From the NCBI GenBank assembly GCA_009809945.1, contig WTPW01000201.1, positions 216,607 to 280,606 of the forward strand: 64,000 nt of DNA. Reading direction: 5' to 3'. Source of the DNA: Gigaspora margarita (taxonomy: Eukaryota; Glomeromycota; Glomeromycetes; Diversisporales; Gigasporaceae). Each line of letters begins with the position of its first letter. Within the stretch, counting starts at the first letter, position 1. A program made the translations under genes and the position numbers. Positions 23,332-35,500 of the stretch are shown here, one piece after another. The notes beneath the pieces were generated by a model. That model did no database searches, was not told the DNA's origin, and saw only the letters and a list, made by a program, of their open reading frames with translations.

Positions 23332-23640
23332 TAAGAGTGCCGCTTAAGAAAAACATGTTATTGGGCTTTCAGTTATATTTTGTACCAAACACAATCTTTA
23401 ATAAATTATGGATCTGGTATAATTGAAAGCCTGGTGACAGGTTTTTCTTGTAGCACTTGTGCTAGAAGAAAAACAAATCTAAGAATTTTTAGCAGAATAA
23501 CTTCATATGTAAGAGTGCCACCAAAAAAAAACCTGTTATTGGGCTTTTAGTTATATTTTGTACCGAATACAATTTTTAACAATTATGGATCTGGTATAAC
23601 TAAAAGCCCGTGACAGGTTTTTTCTTGTGGCACTGACACT
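23332..23640. repeat. Tandemly duplicated foldback unit inside the hAT
   Basis: Two units of ~125 bases (23332-23455 and 23510-23632), each a hairpin from AGAGTGCCGC / TTATTGGGCTTTCAGTT to AATTGAAAGCC / TTTTTCTTGTAGCACT. Both are followed by TAGAAGAAAAACAAATCTAA, so the duplication includes flanking sequence. Confidence 0.75.
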
Positions 23641-24143
23641 TGTATTAGAAGAAAAACAAATCTAAGAATAAAAACTGATGATAGAAGACAAAAAAATTCA
23701 CACGATCTTTCTGGCCTACTTCAAAGTAAAAGTTATGTTATACTTTTAGCAGATAGGATCAATTATTTCTCTGGTAACTTCCAATATAATTATAATTTTT
23801 TGATTAAAACGATAAAAATCAAACAACTAGTTACAAATCAGGTTTGAATTAGGAATCATGACAAATTTTTATACTAAATTGCATTTAACTTGCATAATTA
23901 ATATTTATCTTGCATAAAGGGTTCAATAATCTAGGGTAATTATTACCGTTTTCGATCAACGAATTCTATGAATCCATGAATCTTGCATTTACAATGCAGG
24001 ATTCATGAAATTCACAGAATTCGTATTCAAAAATAGTGATAAAGAAACCAGAATTAAAAAAAATTCTGGTATAGCTTTGATATACAAATCATATATAATG
24101 ATAACAAAACAGCAGCTACATATTAAAGCATTTTTGCTTTTTA

Positions 24144-26929
24144 TTGTATTTTATCGACTTAACAATGCTACCCTTGCCTTCTTTACTAAATAATTGTATT
24201 GTAAAATTGGATATTAAAATTAACCAGAGTAATCTAAAAACTTATTGCAAATATGTATTGATGCTCTGGGAGAAACAAAAGGAAAAGAGGCCTATTTTCC
24301 TAATAAAAAAGACCGAATTATATCACATTTAAAAAAATGTCCACATTTTCTTAATGCAACCACAGCTGAAGAACAAGCTAAAATATTTGAATTAATGCTG
24401 GATGACAATTATTCTACAAAAAAAAAATGTATGCATACAATATAAATTGTAATCTATATTTGTAAATATAAAATTTACTTATCTTTTTTTAGATGAACAA
24501 TCTTCAAATACATCTCGAAAAGTAGTAGTTCGTTCAGAACCTTATGGTCCAATAGACAACTATGCTGTTCGGGCTTTATCAAAAGAAGATGCTAAAAAAT
24601 TTAACAAGCTTTTGCTTAGAATGACAGTTTCTTGTAGATGGTCTTTATCTTGGGTGAATAATCCTGAAGTTAAAGAATGTATAAATTTTTAAATCCACTT
24701 CTTGTACTCCCGGATCGTCAAACATTGGGCAATCAAGTTTTAACTGAAATTGTTAATGATACTAACAAAGATATGGAAATCGCTTTAAAAAAAGATCAGA
24801 TAGGTGTAACTTTAACTTATGACAGCTGGACCAATGTGAAGAACAAGCATCTTCTAGGAACTGTTTTATTATCATCTGAAGGAAAGCCTTACATTTGGAA
24901 AGCCATTGATATTAGTTCTGAATGTGAAAAATATCAAAATGTTATAAATAAAACAAAATCAATGCTTTTCGAATTGGAGTTAATGAATATTAAAGTATGC
25001 GCTATTATTACTGATAGTGCAGGCGCTTATGTGGCTGCAAGGTAATTAATATGATGGATTAAAATAAAATCGGATTAAATAAAATATGATTGTATAAAAA
25101 AAATTGACAAGACATAAGGTTAAAGAATAGAGTTTATATTAAACAAGGGTTTTAGAGGATTAAATAATCTGATTTCATTATGATCTGCGACAATTAACGT
25201 TAATCTATTTTAAAATTTAGTAGTTAAATAAATTTTATTTATAGACGCCGTTTAAAAATTTCAAAAAGAGCAATAGTTTTTTTACCAAGTTTCGCCCACC
25301 AATTGAACTTATGTGTGGGTGAAATTTTCAAAGAGTCATTATCACTAAAAAAAACCATAGATCAAGGAATTAAACTCGCTAGTTATTTTCGAAATGCCAA
25401 TAACCAATTTTTTATTGGTCAGTTACGCAATCAGCAGTTCAAAATTTATCGTAAAATTTATGCAATTTCTGCTCCTTGTGAAACTAGATGGAATAGTTTA
25501 TTTTTTATATGTACAACTCTTTTACGCACACAAGAAGCATTAGAAGTAATAATTAAATTATTAATCAATATTATTTTTTAAAAATTAATTAATTAATATT
25601 TATTTTAGATCTTGGCTATAAAATTTAAACCACCTTTTTCTGAAACTCATCGCTGTACAGGAGATAATTACATTCATCGTAAAATTTTTGAGATTATTGG
25701 ATCTAATGATTTTTGGGATCAAATCAAAGATCTAGTTAAACTTCTTACTCCATATTGCAAGTTACTTAATATGCTCCAACAAGATAAAGCCTGTTTGTTT
25801 GAAGTTACTTTTAGTATAGCTTATCTTTTACAATTTTGGGAATCAAATTCGGATACTTTTTTGGCAACACAATTAATTAGAAGACTTGAACGACGTTGGA
25901 ATGAATAGGAACAGCCAATTTTATTATTATCAGTAATTTTATATCCTAAATATCGAATAAACCAATTTCAAGCTACAGCAATTAATATTAACTATCCTAC
26001 TTTTGAAAAATGGTTGAGTTATTATTATTGTGCATGGACAGGTCAAGAACCAAAATGCATTCTTCGTGAATTTAATAATTTTCATATGAAAGATTATCCT
26101 TTTGATGATAAAACTTATCAACAGTTTAAAGATAATGTTCTATCTTATTGGTGTTATGCCAAAGATGCAACTGACGAATTAGGACTTGTGGCTTGTAGAA
26201 TCTTCAGTATTTGTGTGAATGTTGCTTCCATAGAACGATTGTGGAGCTGTATGGGGTGTATTCAAACCAATCGGCGAAGTTGATTAAAAGTAAGCATATG
26301 AAATAGCTACACAAATTTTTGTAGTACTTATTAATATACTCTTATATTTTAAATGAGTATCGCAAAGGAAGAACCTGAATTTTTTTTATTTAAAAATATT
26401 CTGGATTTTTCCTTTGTGATATATTTTTTTTAATATATTCTAGACACCAAAAACACTAAATATGAGTAAATTACGTGCTGATATAACTTATTAGCAACAT
26501 TATGAACCAGATAATCTCTTTTCCACTTTTTTCAATACTGCTTCAACGCATGATAATACTTCGATGCATGATAATGCGCATAGTGATACTACTTCAACTC
26601 AAATGACGCATGATAATACTACTTTAACTCAAACAATACATAGTAATACTAATATTGATTCATCAGATAAAACACAAAATGAGCATTTAGGTGCAGATAA
26701 TAAGGATGAGGATAATGAAGAATGCGATTTGCTTTATATTTCTGAAGCAGAATTTGGTGAGTATCTTCAAGAGTGAGTAGAAATGTTAGAAGAAGAAGAG
26801 GAGGCAGACATAATCAAAGATCAAGATGATTATATAGAGTTAGATGATATTACTCATTCGGCTATAGATGAAAATGCAAAATGGAAATTGTCTGGTTTAT
26901 TTTGTTCATTAGAACTTCCGTTTCATTAA
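24144..26929 (+). pseudogene. hAT transposase (BED finger, RNase H-like core, hAT dimerisation domain)
   Basis: The gene would cut and paste hAT elements. A BED-type zinc finger is readable as TYCKY then CIDALGETKGKEAYFPNKKD and RIISHLKKCPHF (24240-24350). The core includes GVTLTYDSWTN, AIITDSAGAYVAARRRLKIS, LPSFAHQLNLCVGEIF and CETRWNSL. The C-terminal dimerisation region reads VACRIFSICVNVASIERLW (26180-26240), and an acidic tail ends at 26929. Inferred introns: 24429-24492, 25042-25244, 25546-25608 and 26290-26443, all GT-AG and restoring the frame. Single-base losses near 24253 (inside the finger) and 24690, and in-frame stops at 25906, 26281, 26492 and 26774, make it inactive as read. 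Sequencing error could explain one or two, not all. The family is common in arbuscular mycorrhizal fungi. Confidence 0.92.
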
Positions 26930-28737
26930 TTTTTTTTTTGGAATTAAGCATATATATTTGACCGTAAATTCAAGGCGGTAATTATTATTTATGGAAAATA
27001 GGGAAAATAGGATGGGACAACGATAATTTCAAGTTGGTTATAGTTATTGAAATAGTGGGATATAAATAAAGATAATCGATAGTAAAAATAAATAGGTTAT
27101 TTGATTATTATTTTTTATTATAAATATGCTTCATCATAAATTATTTTCAGTATAAATAAATATATTTAGAATTCGATTGTAAAGTTATCAACATGGGTTT
27201 AGACTGTGTGACTAATCATCTTTAACAAGATGGCAGGCACCTAAATCAATGAATAAGTGACAAAATCAATTAATTAGCAATTGAATAAACCAAGCGAGTT
27301 ATAACAAAAAAAATTTGGCTTCAGAATTAAATACTAATTGGCCAAATTTGAAACCCATATTTAAGCTTTTAGTAAATTAATACCTTAATTAATTGTAATA
27401 ATCGCTTCAATTAATTGCATTCTTCACTGGTAAATTACGTTGAGGAAGCTACTTGAAAAGATCTAAAACTTTAAATAGATCAGATTCAAAAAAGACTGAC
27501 TAATGTGAATCAGTTGACTATACATAAGCTACTAAAAAAATAAATATGTTGGTGAGTTTAGCTTAATACTTATCAGTATTTTAGCAGACAAATTGGTTTG
27601 GGTTTTCGATATGTCTAATGTTCAAGAAAGTTCAGACTTGTTTAAACTATATAGCTAGATATAAAGCCAGGTGTCTACATATTAAAATCCTATGGTTTGG
27701 ATTGTAAGTACAGAAATAAAGATGACAAGGTCGCTTGATTGTAATTTAATTTATACCATAAATTTTATTGGCTTATGATCATGTGTTGATTAACCTAAAT
27801 TAGCATAGATGTCCAGGACAAAAAAATTGTCCGCGAACATGTCCGTGGACGTCCCGTCCCAGACTGTTCACTGTCTATGTCTGTGTCCCATGACAACACT
27901 GGGTATAAGTGCATGTAGAGTGCATCATGGTTTGCTAGAGCCTCATAATGCTATCCAACTATACCTAATAGCTGAAAGCATTTGCAAAACATGCCCAGTC
28001 ACTCATTACTATAGCAGGAAGTATAGTCATTCGCACATTACTGAATTTGGAACGCTAAATTCAGGGCCCTGAAGATGCAGGAAAATCAGCTAGTTGGGCA
28101 GCATGCAGGCTTGAGATACTTACCCAATATGGTAGAGGCAGCTGCATAGCTTGAGATATGAACTCCCGAGAAGTACGCTAGTAGAGGGCCAGGTATACCA
28201 ATTTGAAAGCATAAAGTGCCTACCTGGCAACTGACACCAAATTGGAAGTGATAATACTAGTTAGTGTGAGTAAAGTAGTGAACATGTGAATACCAATTGT
28301 TGGTTGAAGAGGGACGTCAAAGTCAGGTTAGCCATATGAATAGAAATATAGAAGGTTCTGGTAGGTTTAGGTCATGGTTAAATTAGTCCAAGTCTCGGTG
28401 CTTAGTAGTAGATAGCATAAAAGATTGTATAGCAATGTTATAATGATCAATATACATTCAATAGAGACCAGAGGCATGACCTTACCTTAACATAAAAAAA
28501 AAATAAAAAAATAAAAAAAAAAGATTTTAGAAATTAGCTTGTTGATTCTTGCTGCATAGTTATAGAAAAAAGCTTGTATGATTGGCTAATTCATGTAGAT
28601 CAAACAGGTTATACTAATAATAGAACATCATTGTTGTTATACTAAATTTCAACTAAATTTCAATGATTTTCTCAAAATGGAAAAAAAGCCATAAGCCATG
28701 TTTTAATTGACTGCACCCCATATAAAAATCACTATAG

Positions 28738-29550
28738 GCGAAGTGTGACATGCTTCTATCTAAAATTTTTTCTTACTAAATTAATAATGCCCACTAATTG
28801 AAAGTTGTAGAGCTCATCAAGTTGCATCTAACAGTGGTTAGATCATTAAAATTGGTCCAGTGAAGCAAGACATCATTGAAAAATGATTGGCTGACTATAT
28901 AAAATCTCTATATTAGTTGACCAATTATTTTTTGATGATATCTCACCATCTACTAGGCCAGTTTGGATAATCTAACTACTGTTAGATGCATTTTAATGAG
29001 CTCCACAACTTTCAATTAGTTGATATGTATTGTTAACTTAGTAAAATTGTTTTTTAGATAGAAGCATGCTACATTTCACCAATGTTGATTTTCATATATA
29101 ATCTGCATCACAGGATTTTATATCATTGGCCAATTATTTTTTAACAATATCTTACTATCTACTTAAAATCTCTATATTAGTTGGCCAATTATTTTTTGAT
29201 GATATCTCACCATCTACTAGGCCAGTTTGGATAAACTAACTACTGTTAGATGCATCTTAATGAGCTCCACAACTTTCAATTAGTTGATATATATTGTTAA
29301 CTTAGTAAAATGTTTTTTTAGATAGAAGCATGCCACATTTCATCTATGTTGATTTTCATATATAATCTGCATCACAGGATTTTATATCATTGGCCAATCA
29401 TTTTTTAACAATATCTTAGGCCGATTTGGATGATCTAACTACTTTTAGATGCATTTTGACAAGCTCTACAACTTTTAATTAGTGGATATATATTGTTAAC
29501 TTAATAAGAGAAAAATTATAGATGGAAGTATACCATATTTTGTTACTCTC
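28738..29550. mobile_element. Foldback element with an expanded right arm
   Basis: Left arm GGCGAAGTGTGACATGCTTC ... GAAAGTTGTAGAGCTCATC. The right arm ends TAGAAGCATGCTACATTTC. A ~257-base segment covering the right arm (about 28911-29167) is tandemly duplicated at 29168-29424, and a third, more diverged arm follows to ~29550. Same family as 309-1375 and 20010-20630. 28538-28737 holds nothing recognised. Confidence 0.65.
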
Positions 29551-29932
29551 CAGTTGATAGATAGATTATCTATTAATTGATTGAATATTCTATTGTTTTA
29601 TATATACTGTATTGTTGTGAAATAAAGGGCATGGGCGGTTTGGCCTGAATTAAGCTAATTTAGACCAAAATTTGTAATTTTACCCCTGTGCATTATTTAA
29701 CAACAATACGGTATATATTTATAGATAATATTTACAGTGACTATATCTATTAAATAAAGATAAATTCAGTAAAATTGTATACAAAAATGAAGTATTTAAA
29801 GTATTTTATTGTAGGTAAAAGAAAGAACTAACTAAATATTTAACATCTTTTCTATTTTATATTTTTTGACTTTTTTTTAATTGCACAAGAATAACTCTAT
29901 TATTCTATTATAACTATAGCTAATTTAATCTA
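29551..29932. other. AT-rich stretch, nothing recognised
   Basis: No coding frame, TIR or tRNA-like fold could be supported. Confidence 0.5.
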
Positions 29933-30220
29933 CCGTAAATGCTCGAAAATAAGCACCCCCTGAAAATAAGCACACCCCTGCAAAATCTCAAAAATCTGTT
30001 AACAGTCGCTACATATAAAGGTCTAAATTTTACTAAGTAAACCTCAAATGTGCAATTAAGTAAAGTTGTTCAGGGCATCAAATTACACCTACAATAAAAA
30101 TTTGGTATTATTTGGACAACTTTTATTAGTACGTTTTTTAATTTTTCAAAAAATTCAATTATTCGAAAATAAGCACACCCTACATATTGGGAGGGGGTGC
30201 TTATTTTCGAGCATATACGG
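29933..30220. mobile_element. Tc1/mariner-like MITE (CCGTATATTCC family), copy 2
   Basis: 288 bases, CCGTAAATGCTCGAAAATAA ... TTATTTTCGAGCATATACGG, flanked by TA (29931-29932 and 30221-30222). Homologous inside to 17819-18110. Confidence 0.82.
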
Positions 30221-30780
30221 TATTTGTAAATAATACAAAAAAACAAATATTGGCTTATAATTTACAAAAAACAAAACGTATTATGGAAAAGCTAAATGCA
30301 TCTTTTCTCTTTATAATTACACATTTGGGACTATAGTAATTTTTTTTAAAAAAGTGCTTATAAAGTATATAAAAATTTTTTAATATATATTAAATAGTAA
30401 TTGGGCTCAAATAAAAATGTGATTATCAAGAGGTTTTTATATAATGTAATTATATAGAAGATAATTATAAAGGGAGAAGACTGTACAGATTACTATTATT
30501 GTAATATAGTATACAACTCTAATTTTTGTATTCTATATTATATATTTGCTAGTTTATCTTCTTTTTTATTTCTATATTATTTGGCCTATGCATTATATAA
30601 TAAGATTTATACTTTTATAAAAAAAGTAGTAACATATATCTACATTATTTATATACAGGTTGCACCCTCCTAAATGCATGCTCTGGGAACTGGGTATAAG
30701 TGTTCACTTAGAGAGAGTGTGATTTATAGAATTAGCTTAGATAGTCAATCAAAAAAAGTCAAACACATGATCAACACTTT

Positions 30781-31210
30781 AATATTTTATCCAAAAATAA
30801 ATTACCTCATGATCGATAATAGTCACTACATAGTAAAGCCCAATATTTATTATGTAAATCAATTAAAGTCGCTTAAGTAGACTTGTTTGGGATATTTAAA
30901 TACATATATAGTAAAATTTTAGCAAAATTGAAGAACATTTTATTATTTAACTTTTAACTTTTACATTCGATAAAAAAATTAAAATTTTTAAAAAAATATA
31001 TTCGACAAATATAAAAATTAAAAGTTAAATAATAAAAAATTCTCCAATTTGTATAAAAATTTGGTAGAATATGTATTTTGATCTTCTAAACATATTTACT
31101 TAAGCACTTCTAGTTGATTTATATAGTAAATTTGGACTTCACTATATAATAACTTTTTGTGATTGACCAAAATCAAAAATAAGTTGTAAAAAAATTCAGT
31201 ATTCTATTGG
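30781..31210. repeat. Palindromic ACATAGTAAAG module, second free copy
   Basis: AATAAATTACCTCATGATCG ... CACTACATAGTAAAG on the left. The right arm CTTCACTATATAATAAC ... AAATAAG mirrors it, and ATTCGATAAAAAA/TATTCGACAAAT mark the centre near 30975. This matches the inner part of the 2-kb foldbacks. 30221-30780 is AT-rich with nothing else recognised. Confidence 0.6.
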
Positions 31211-31393
31211 CTAGCTTTGAAATTAGTCATGTGTGTGCATTTAGAGGGGTGCATATAATATGCTTAGACTTTAAAAACTTGTACATATGCAGAATATAAA
31301 AAGTATTTAATTCCCAAGCTTGGGACCAGGCTATAATGCATATAGATGAGGTGTGCACTTAGAGAGTGTGCACTTAGGGGGTATGACTGTATA

Positions 31394-31550
31394 CAGTCAT
31401 TCTCCTCTATAATCACCTTCTATACAATCACATTAAATTTTAAGACAATTTATTAATAAACTTATCAAAAAAGACTTCTATATAATTATACTCTTTTATA
31501 ATTACCAATTTTCTTAATACAACCTGCGTGATTATAGAGAAAAACAACTG
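31394..31550. mobile_element. Pogo-like MITE
   Basis: 157 bases, CAGTCATTCTCCTCTATAAT ... GATTATAGAGAAAAACAACTG, flanked by TA on both sides (31392-31393 and 31551-31552). CAGTC...TCTATA ends are typical of the pogo/Tigger branch of Tc1/mariner. Confidence 0.75.
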
Positions 31551-31665
31551 TATTATTTGTTTTATTTCAAAGTGCCTATTAGAATTTTTTATTAATTATT
31601 CTTAAAAGCTTTATATAAATAAGAGTACAACAAACTATATATGCAATTTTTGTTTGTCTATTTAA

Positions 31666-33197
31666 GGGTAGAAGGTACATATTTATATAATTTTATATCA
31701 ATCATCCGATTTGTCACATGTAAATTTTTTATATATAAAATTATAAAAAAAAAAATATATGAAATTACTATAAACTTTGAAGAAATGATGTTCCAAAGTC
31801 TATATATCAACTTAAAATTAAATTCTTCGGGAATATAGAACAAGGGGAGGAGAAAAAGGTAGTACAAAAATCAGATCAAAATTTCACTAATTTTGTACAA
31901 AACGAAAATGTAACTTTGTCAAAAACAAATATTTTCTAATTTTAAAATAAAATTTTATGTAAAATCATGCTCTTAACAACTTTACTTAATTGGCAGAAGT
32001 GGGTTACCTTGTAAGAAAAATGGGTTATCTATATGCTAAATTCAAAATTTTTAACTTTACAAGATAAAACTTTTTTTTCATTAGGCAACCTACTTTGGGC
32101 CCTTAAGCAAAGTTGTTCAGCATGTAATTTTACCACACATTTGAGATTGAAATGGCTTTTTCGGACCTTTACTAAGTGAAAAATGGGTTTAAAGTTAGAA
32201 AAAATTTTTTTCCTAACTTTAAACCCATTTTTCACTTAGGAAAAGGTCCGAGAAAGCCGTTTCAATCTCAAATGTGTGGTAAAATTACATGCTGAACAAC
32301 TTTGCTTAAGGGCCCAAAGTAGGTTGCCTAATGAAAAAAAAAGTTTTATCTTGTAAAGTTAAAAGTTTTGACTTTAGCATATAGATAACCCATTTTTCTT
32401 ACAAGGTAACCCACTTCCGCCGATTAAGTAAAGTTGTTCAGAGCATGATTTTACATAAGTTTCTCATCTTAAAATCGGAAAATATTTGTTTTTGACGAAG
32501 TTACATTTTGGTTTTGTGCAAAATCGGTGAATTTTGATCCGATTTTTGTACTACCATTTTCTCCTCCCCTTGTTCATATTCCCGAAGAATTTAATTTTAA
32601 GTTGATATGTAGACTTTGGAACATCATTTCTTCAAAGTTTATAGTAATTTCATATGTTTTTTTTTATAATTTTATATATAAAAAATTTAATGTAACAATA
32701 GTGTGACAAATCGGATGACTGATATGGTATTTTGAAAATTTCATATAAAATAATATATGCTACTAATAAAACTTTTTTAAATTACACCTAATTTTTATTA
32801 AAATTTTACAAAATATAAATAAAACAATTTAACTATTATAGTAAAATTTTGAATTATTATTATATTTTTAAAAAATATAGTTGTATATATTACTTATTTT
32901 TTGGGTTGGCCCAAATTTTTTTAGTTGCACAAAATTGCTAATTCTGATTGGTCAATTTATGCAAATTTATAATTTAGTTTTATTACTAAATTTTAATACG
33001 CAATCTTTAAAAATATATATTTTACTGAGCTTTTAACCAAGTTTAATAAATTTACTATTATTAAAATTAGAAAAACCTGCTTTACAAACTTGTCTTAAGA
33101 ATTAAAATTAGTTTACTTAATATAATTTTCATAAAATCAAATATAAAAAAATTTATCATTAAGATTATATATAATTTTAAAATAGTACCCTCTACCT
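31666..33197. mobile_element. 1.5-kb element with a long palindrome and TTAA flanks
   Basis: Outer ends GGGTAGAAGGTAC and GTACCCTCTACCT lie between TTAA (31662-31665 and 33198-33201). The inside is a nearly perfect palindrome of about 1.05 kb (31690-32735) centred near 32205 in AAAATTTTTTTCCTAACTTT. Arms include ACAAGGTAACCCACTTC and CTTAAGCAAAGTTGTTCAGCA. Open frames on either strand are mirror images and not genes. The right flank of the palindrome (32740-33180) has no left counterpart. Confidence 0.7.
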
Positions 33198-33201
33198 TTA
33201 A

Positions 33202-34630
33202 GTAGTCTGTTTAAAGGTTCTATACTAAAAACTATATCTCAACATACTAGTAGATTGTCTATTTAAACACTCTAATTTTCTGTACTACTAACTAATTTTT
33301 ACTAATTTTACCAGAATATTAGTTGTATATTTATAGTCATTTTTGACTTTTTAGCAATATTTTTATACTTTTAGAGCTTTTTTTTATACCCAAAGATAAG
33401 GTCCAGTTTATTTTTAACAGAAACTTGGTATAGAGCTTGGATCTAGATATCCAAATACCTATTTTATTGTAACTTTATAAAAAGTTGCATCCAGATAACT
33501 GTCAGTTTTTAGAGACAAATATTTAGATAAACTCTATGAATAATCAGATAACCTTTTAGATATTCTAATAATATCCAAATAATCTGAATAATCTTTAAAG
33601 TTTATAAAATTACTTTCTTGTAATTGATTGATTATATAAATTGAGTATTATGTCATGTTTTATTATTAATAATATAGTATTATTAATTTCATATATATAC
33701 TAACTAAAAATCTTGAATTCACATAATATGTACATATATACATGACAACTCAGTATTAGAAATAGACTAAACAATTTAATACAATTTGATTTAGACAGAA
33801 AAATTATATATAATATACATTTATTGCCATATAAACTATAATATATTTTTTTATTAAAATATCAACATATAATTATAATATATATCTCACAATATATAAT
33901 AAAATTTTCTTAAATATCAACTATAAATGAATAAAATAGAACCTGTTTATTATTTAAAAAACAATTAAACATAAATTTTTATTGTGTCTTTAATTAGTAC
34001 TAAAAACCTCAGATTTGGGTATTAATTTTAATATAAAACTACTTACTAATGTCTCTTTATATCTAAGGGGAGTATTACAAATCAGGTGATTTTTTAGGAA
34101 GGAGGGGGTAAAAAAAGTTGAAATTATATATAGGGAACCTGACTATTTATATATTAAGAAATGAAAAAAGAGTAAGTCTTTGATAAAAATAATTAGATAA
34201 TTAATAACATAGCTCTAAGTAAAACTTTGAGTGTTATAAACTATTTTAATTTAATATATTATGAAGTTATTATATATTTTAACTTTTTTTTTCAAGCAAG
34301 CTAGTTATGTTTTTTTTTAACTTAAGTAGCCACGCTAATACTTTATTAATCTGCTTGTATTTACTAATGCACCTATATAGCTCTAATTAAAAACATAAGT
34401 TTAGCATCATCTGGCTATCTCAGATAGTATCTAGGTATCAAGATACCTAAGTGTGATCTGCCACACTATTCGAACACCAAATTGGTATTGGAGTAGATAG
34501 CCCATCTAGCTATTTAAAGCCATAACAAAAAGGTCTTCCTCTTTTTGTGACAAGCTAGTAAATATCTTCATATCATCTTTCTTCCCTTAATGTTTGTTAA
34601 CATTGCTAACTTTTTTTAATTTTTCTTATC
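33202..34630. other. AT-rich stretch with weak direct repeats
   Basis: No gene seen. GATATCCAAATA/CAGATAACC units recur at 33440-33600. A small inverted block, ATCTAGGTATCAAGATACCTA, lies near 34430. Confidence 0.45.
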
Positions 34631-34633
34631 TAG

Positions 34634-34789
34634 CCTCTAGGACAAGAAGTATTAAATTTAGGCCCATATGAACAAAAATATTCTAGAAAAAAAGGAAATA
34701 TAAAAAGGGATACTACTATAAAATCTACATGGAATCCAACAAAGGACAAATATAAAATGAGAATAGACAAAGAAAAGAAAAAAAAATAA
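34634..34789 (+). pseudogene. Possible isolated exon, basic 51-residue end of an unknown gene
   Basis: After a plausible acceptor (TTTTTCTTATCTAG at 34620-34633) an open frame reads PLGQEVLNLGPYEQKYSRK, then a Lys-rich end with STWNPTKDKYKMRI, and stops at 34787-34789. Composition is less AT-biased than its surroundings. No partner exons or family were recognised. It may be a fragment, or chance. Confidence 0.25.
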
Positions 34790-34912
34790 AATAAAATTGA
34801 AATTGTTCATAAGAACTAATTTAAAAATTATATAGACTGCATAAAGCATACAGCTTTACCAAAGTACTATATTTACATATATAGAAGAAGTGATAGAAAA
34901 GTAACATACTAA

Positions 34913-35201
34913 TAGGGTTCCGCAATTTGATTTGAACTTCAAATATTTGAATCAAATATTTGATCAAATTCAAATTCAAATTTGACTATATTTGATTTGA
35001 TCAAATTCAAATCTGAACAAATTTATTTGATTTGACAAATATTTGATTTGATTTGAAAATTACAATTAAAAATTCAAATTCAAATCAAATTCAAATCCAA
35101 ACAAATATTTGAATCAAATCAAATTCAAATCAGGGTTAATTTGATTTGATCAAATTCAAATTGACCCAATATTTGATTTGATTTGAATTTGAGGAACCCT
35201 A
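34913..35201. mobile_element. hAT-like MITE made of CAAATTTGA simple repeats
   Basis: 289 bases, TAGGGTTCCGCAATTTGATT ... TTTGAATTTGAGGAACCCTA. Flanks CATACTAA (34905-34912) and TATACTAA (35202-35209) form an 8-base TSD with one mismatch. The interior is almost wholly AAATTTGATTTGA permutations on both strands. Confidence 0.8.
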
Positions 35202-35299
35202 TATACTAAAACTAAAACTACACTAGTATCAGAATGCGTCACAAGAAATTTCATTTCAGTTCAGTTTCTATATGTCCATGTGCTATTTATTGTTTGTTC

Positions 35300-35500
35300 T
35301 AGATGATTCAATTTGGTAGGCATTTTTCCAATTCAGAAGATATAAACACTGCTGATCTTTTGGAGGGGTAAGCAAGATTTTCCACTTTTTGGTAAAATTT
35401 CAAAAAAAATTTCATGAATAATAACAAAAAGCCCAAGAGAGGTACCAAATATAAGGAGTTGGTAGGAGTTATGCTAGACATAATAACACATCTCAAAACT
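35300..35500 (-). pseudogene. Fragment homologous to the retrocopy at 40712-41840
   Basis: The minus strand reads FYQKVENLAYPSKRSAVFIS. The + strand at about 41080-41140 reads FCQKVGNLAYLLQKISSVYF. About 150 bases align. The open frame is 62 residues (35308-35496). Whether this is the parent locus or another copy cannot be told. The surrounding 35210-35990 has mixed composition, and no full gene was recognised there. Confidence 0.5.

Larger units (their letters stand above)
22533..27901 (+). mobile_element. Full-length hAT DNA transposon
   Basis: Ends CAGTGTTGTACATGGACA and TGTCCCATGACAACACTG, flanked by a perfect 8-base TSD, GGTATAAG, at 22525-22532 and 27902-27909. It is 5369 bases, with a single transposase gene (24144-26929) in the middle. 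The left subterminal region repeats ACATGGACATTGTCCCACC twice (22541-22560 and 22631-22650), and both ends carry many GGACA/TGTCC units. A duplicated foldback MITE lies at 23332-23632. The perfect TSD suggests modest age, but the transposase is broken. Confidence 0.93.
21878..28523 (+). mobile_element. tRNA-headed, poly(A)-tailed retroelement split by a hAT transposon
   Basis: A 14-base perfect TSD, ATTTTAGAAATTAG, lies at 21864-21877 and 28524-28537. The 5' head resembles a tRNA, with a B box GGTTCAATTCC at 21934-21944. The 3' end is A-rich (28490-28522). Removing the hAT (22533-27901) and one TSD leaves about 1.27 kb, long for a SINE, with no reverse transcriptase. The 73-residue open frame at 22109-22330 includes IGKSETRAGELNNKILEEG, faintly like a frame in the SINE at 60805-61328 (EVTRRIERLKSKKILQELVA). 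It was probably mobilised by a LINE not seen here. Confidence 0.75.

Noticed and set aside
31641-32235. Open frames in the 32-kb palindrome
   Set aside because: Mirror-image frames on both strands are a by-product of the palindrome.
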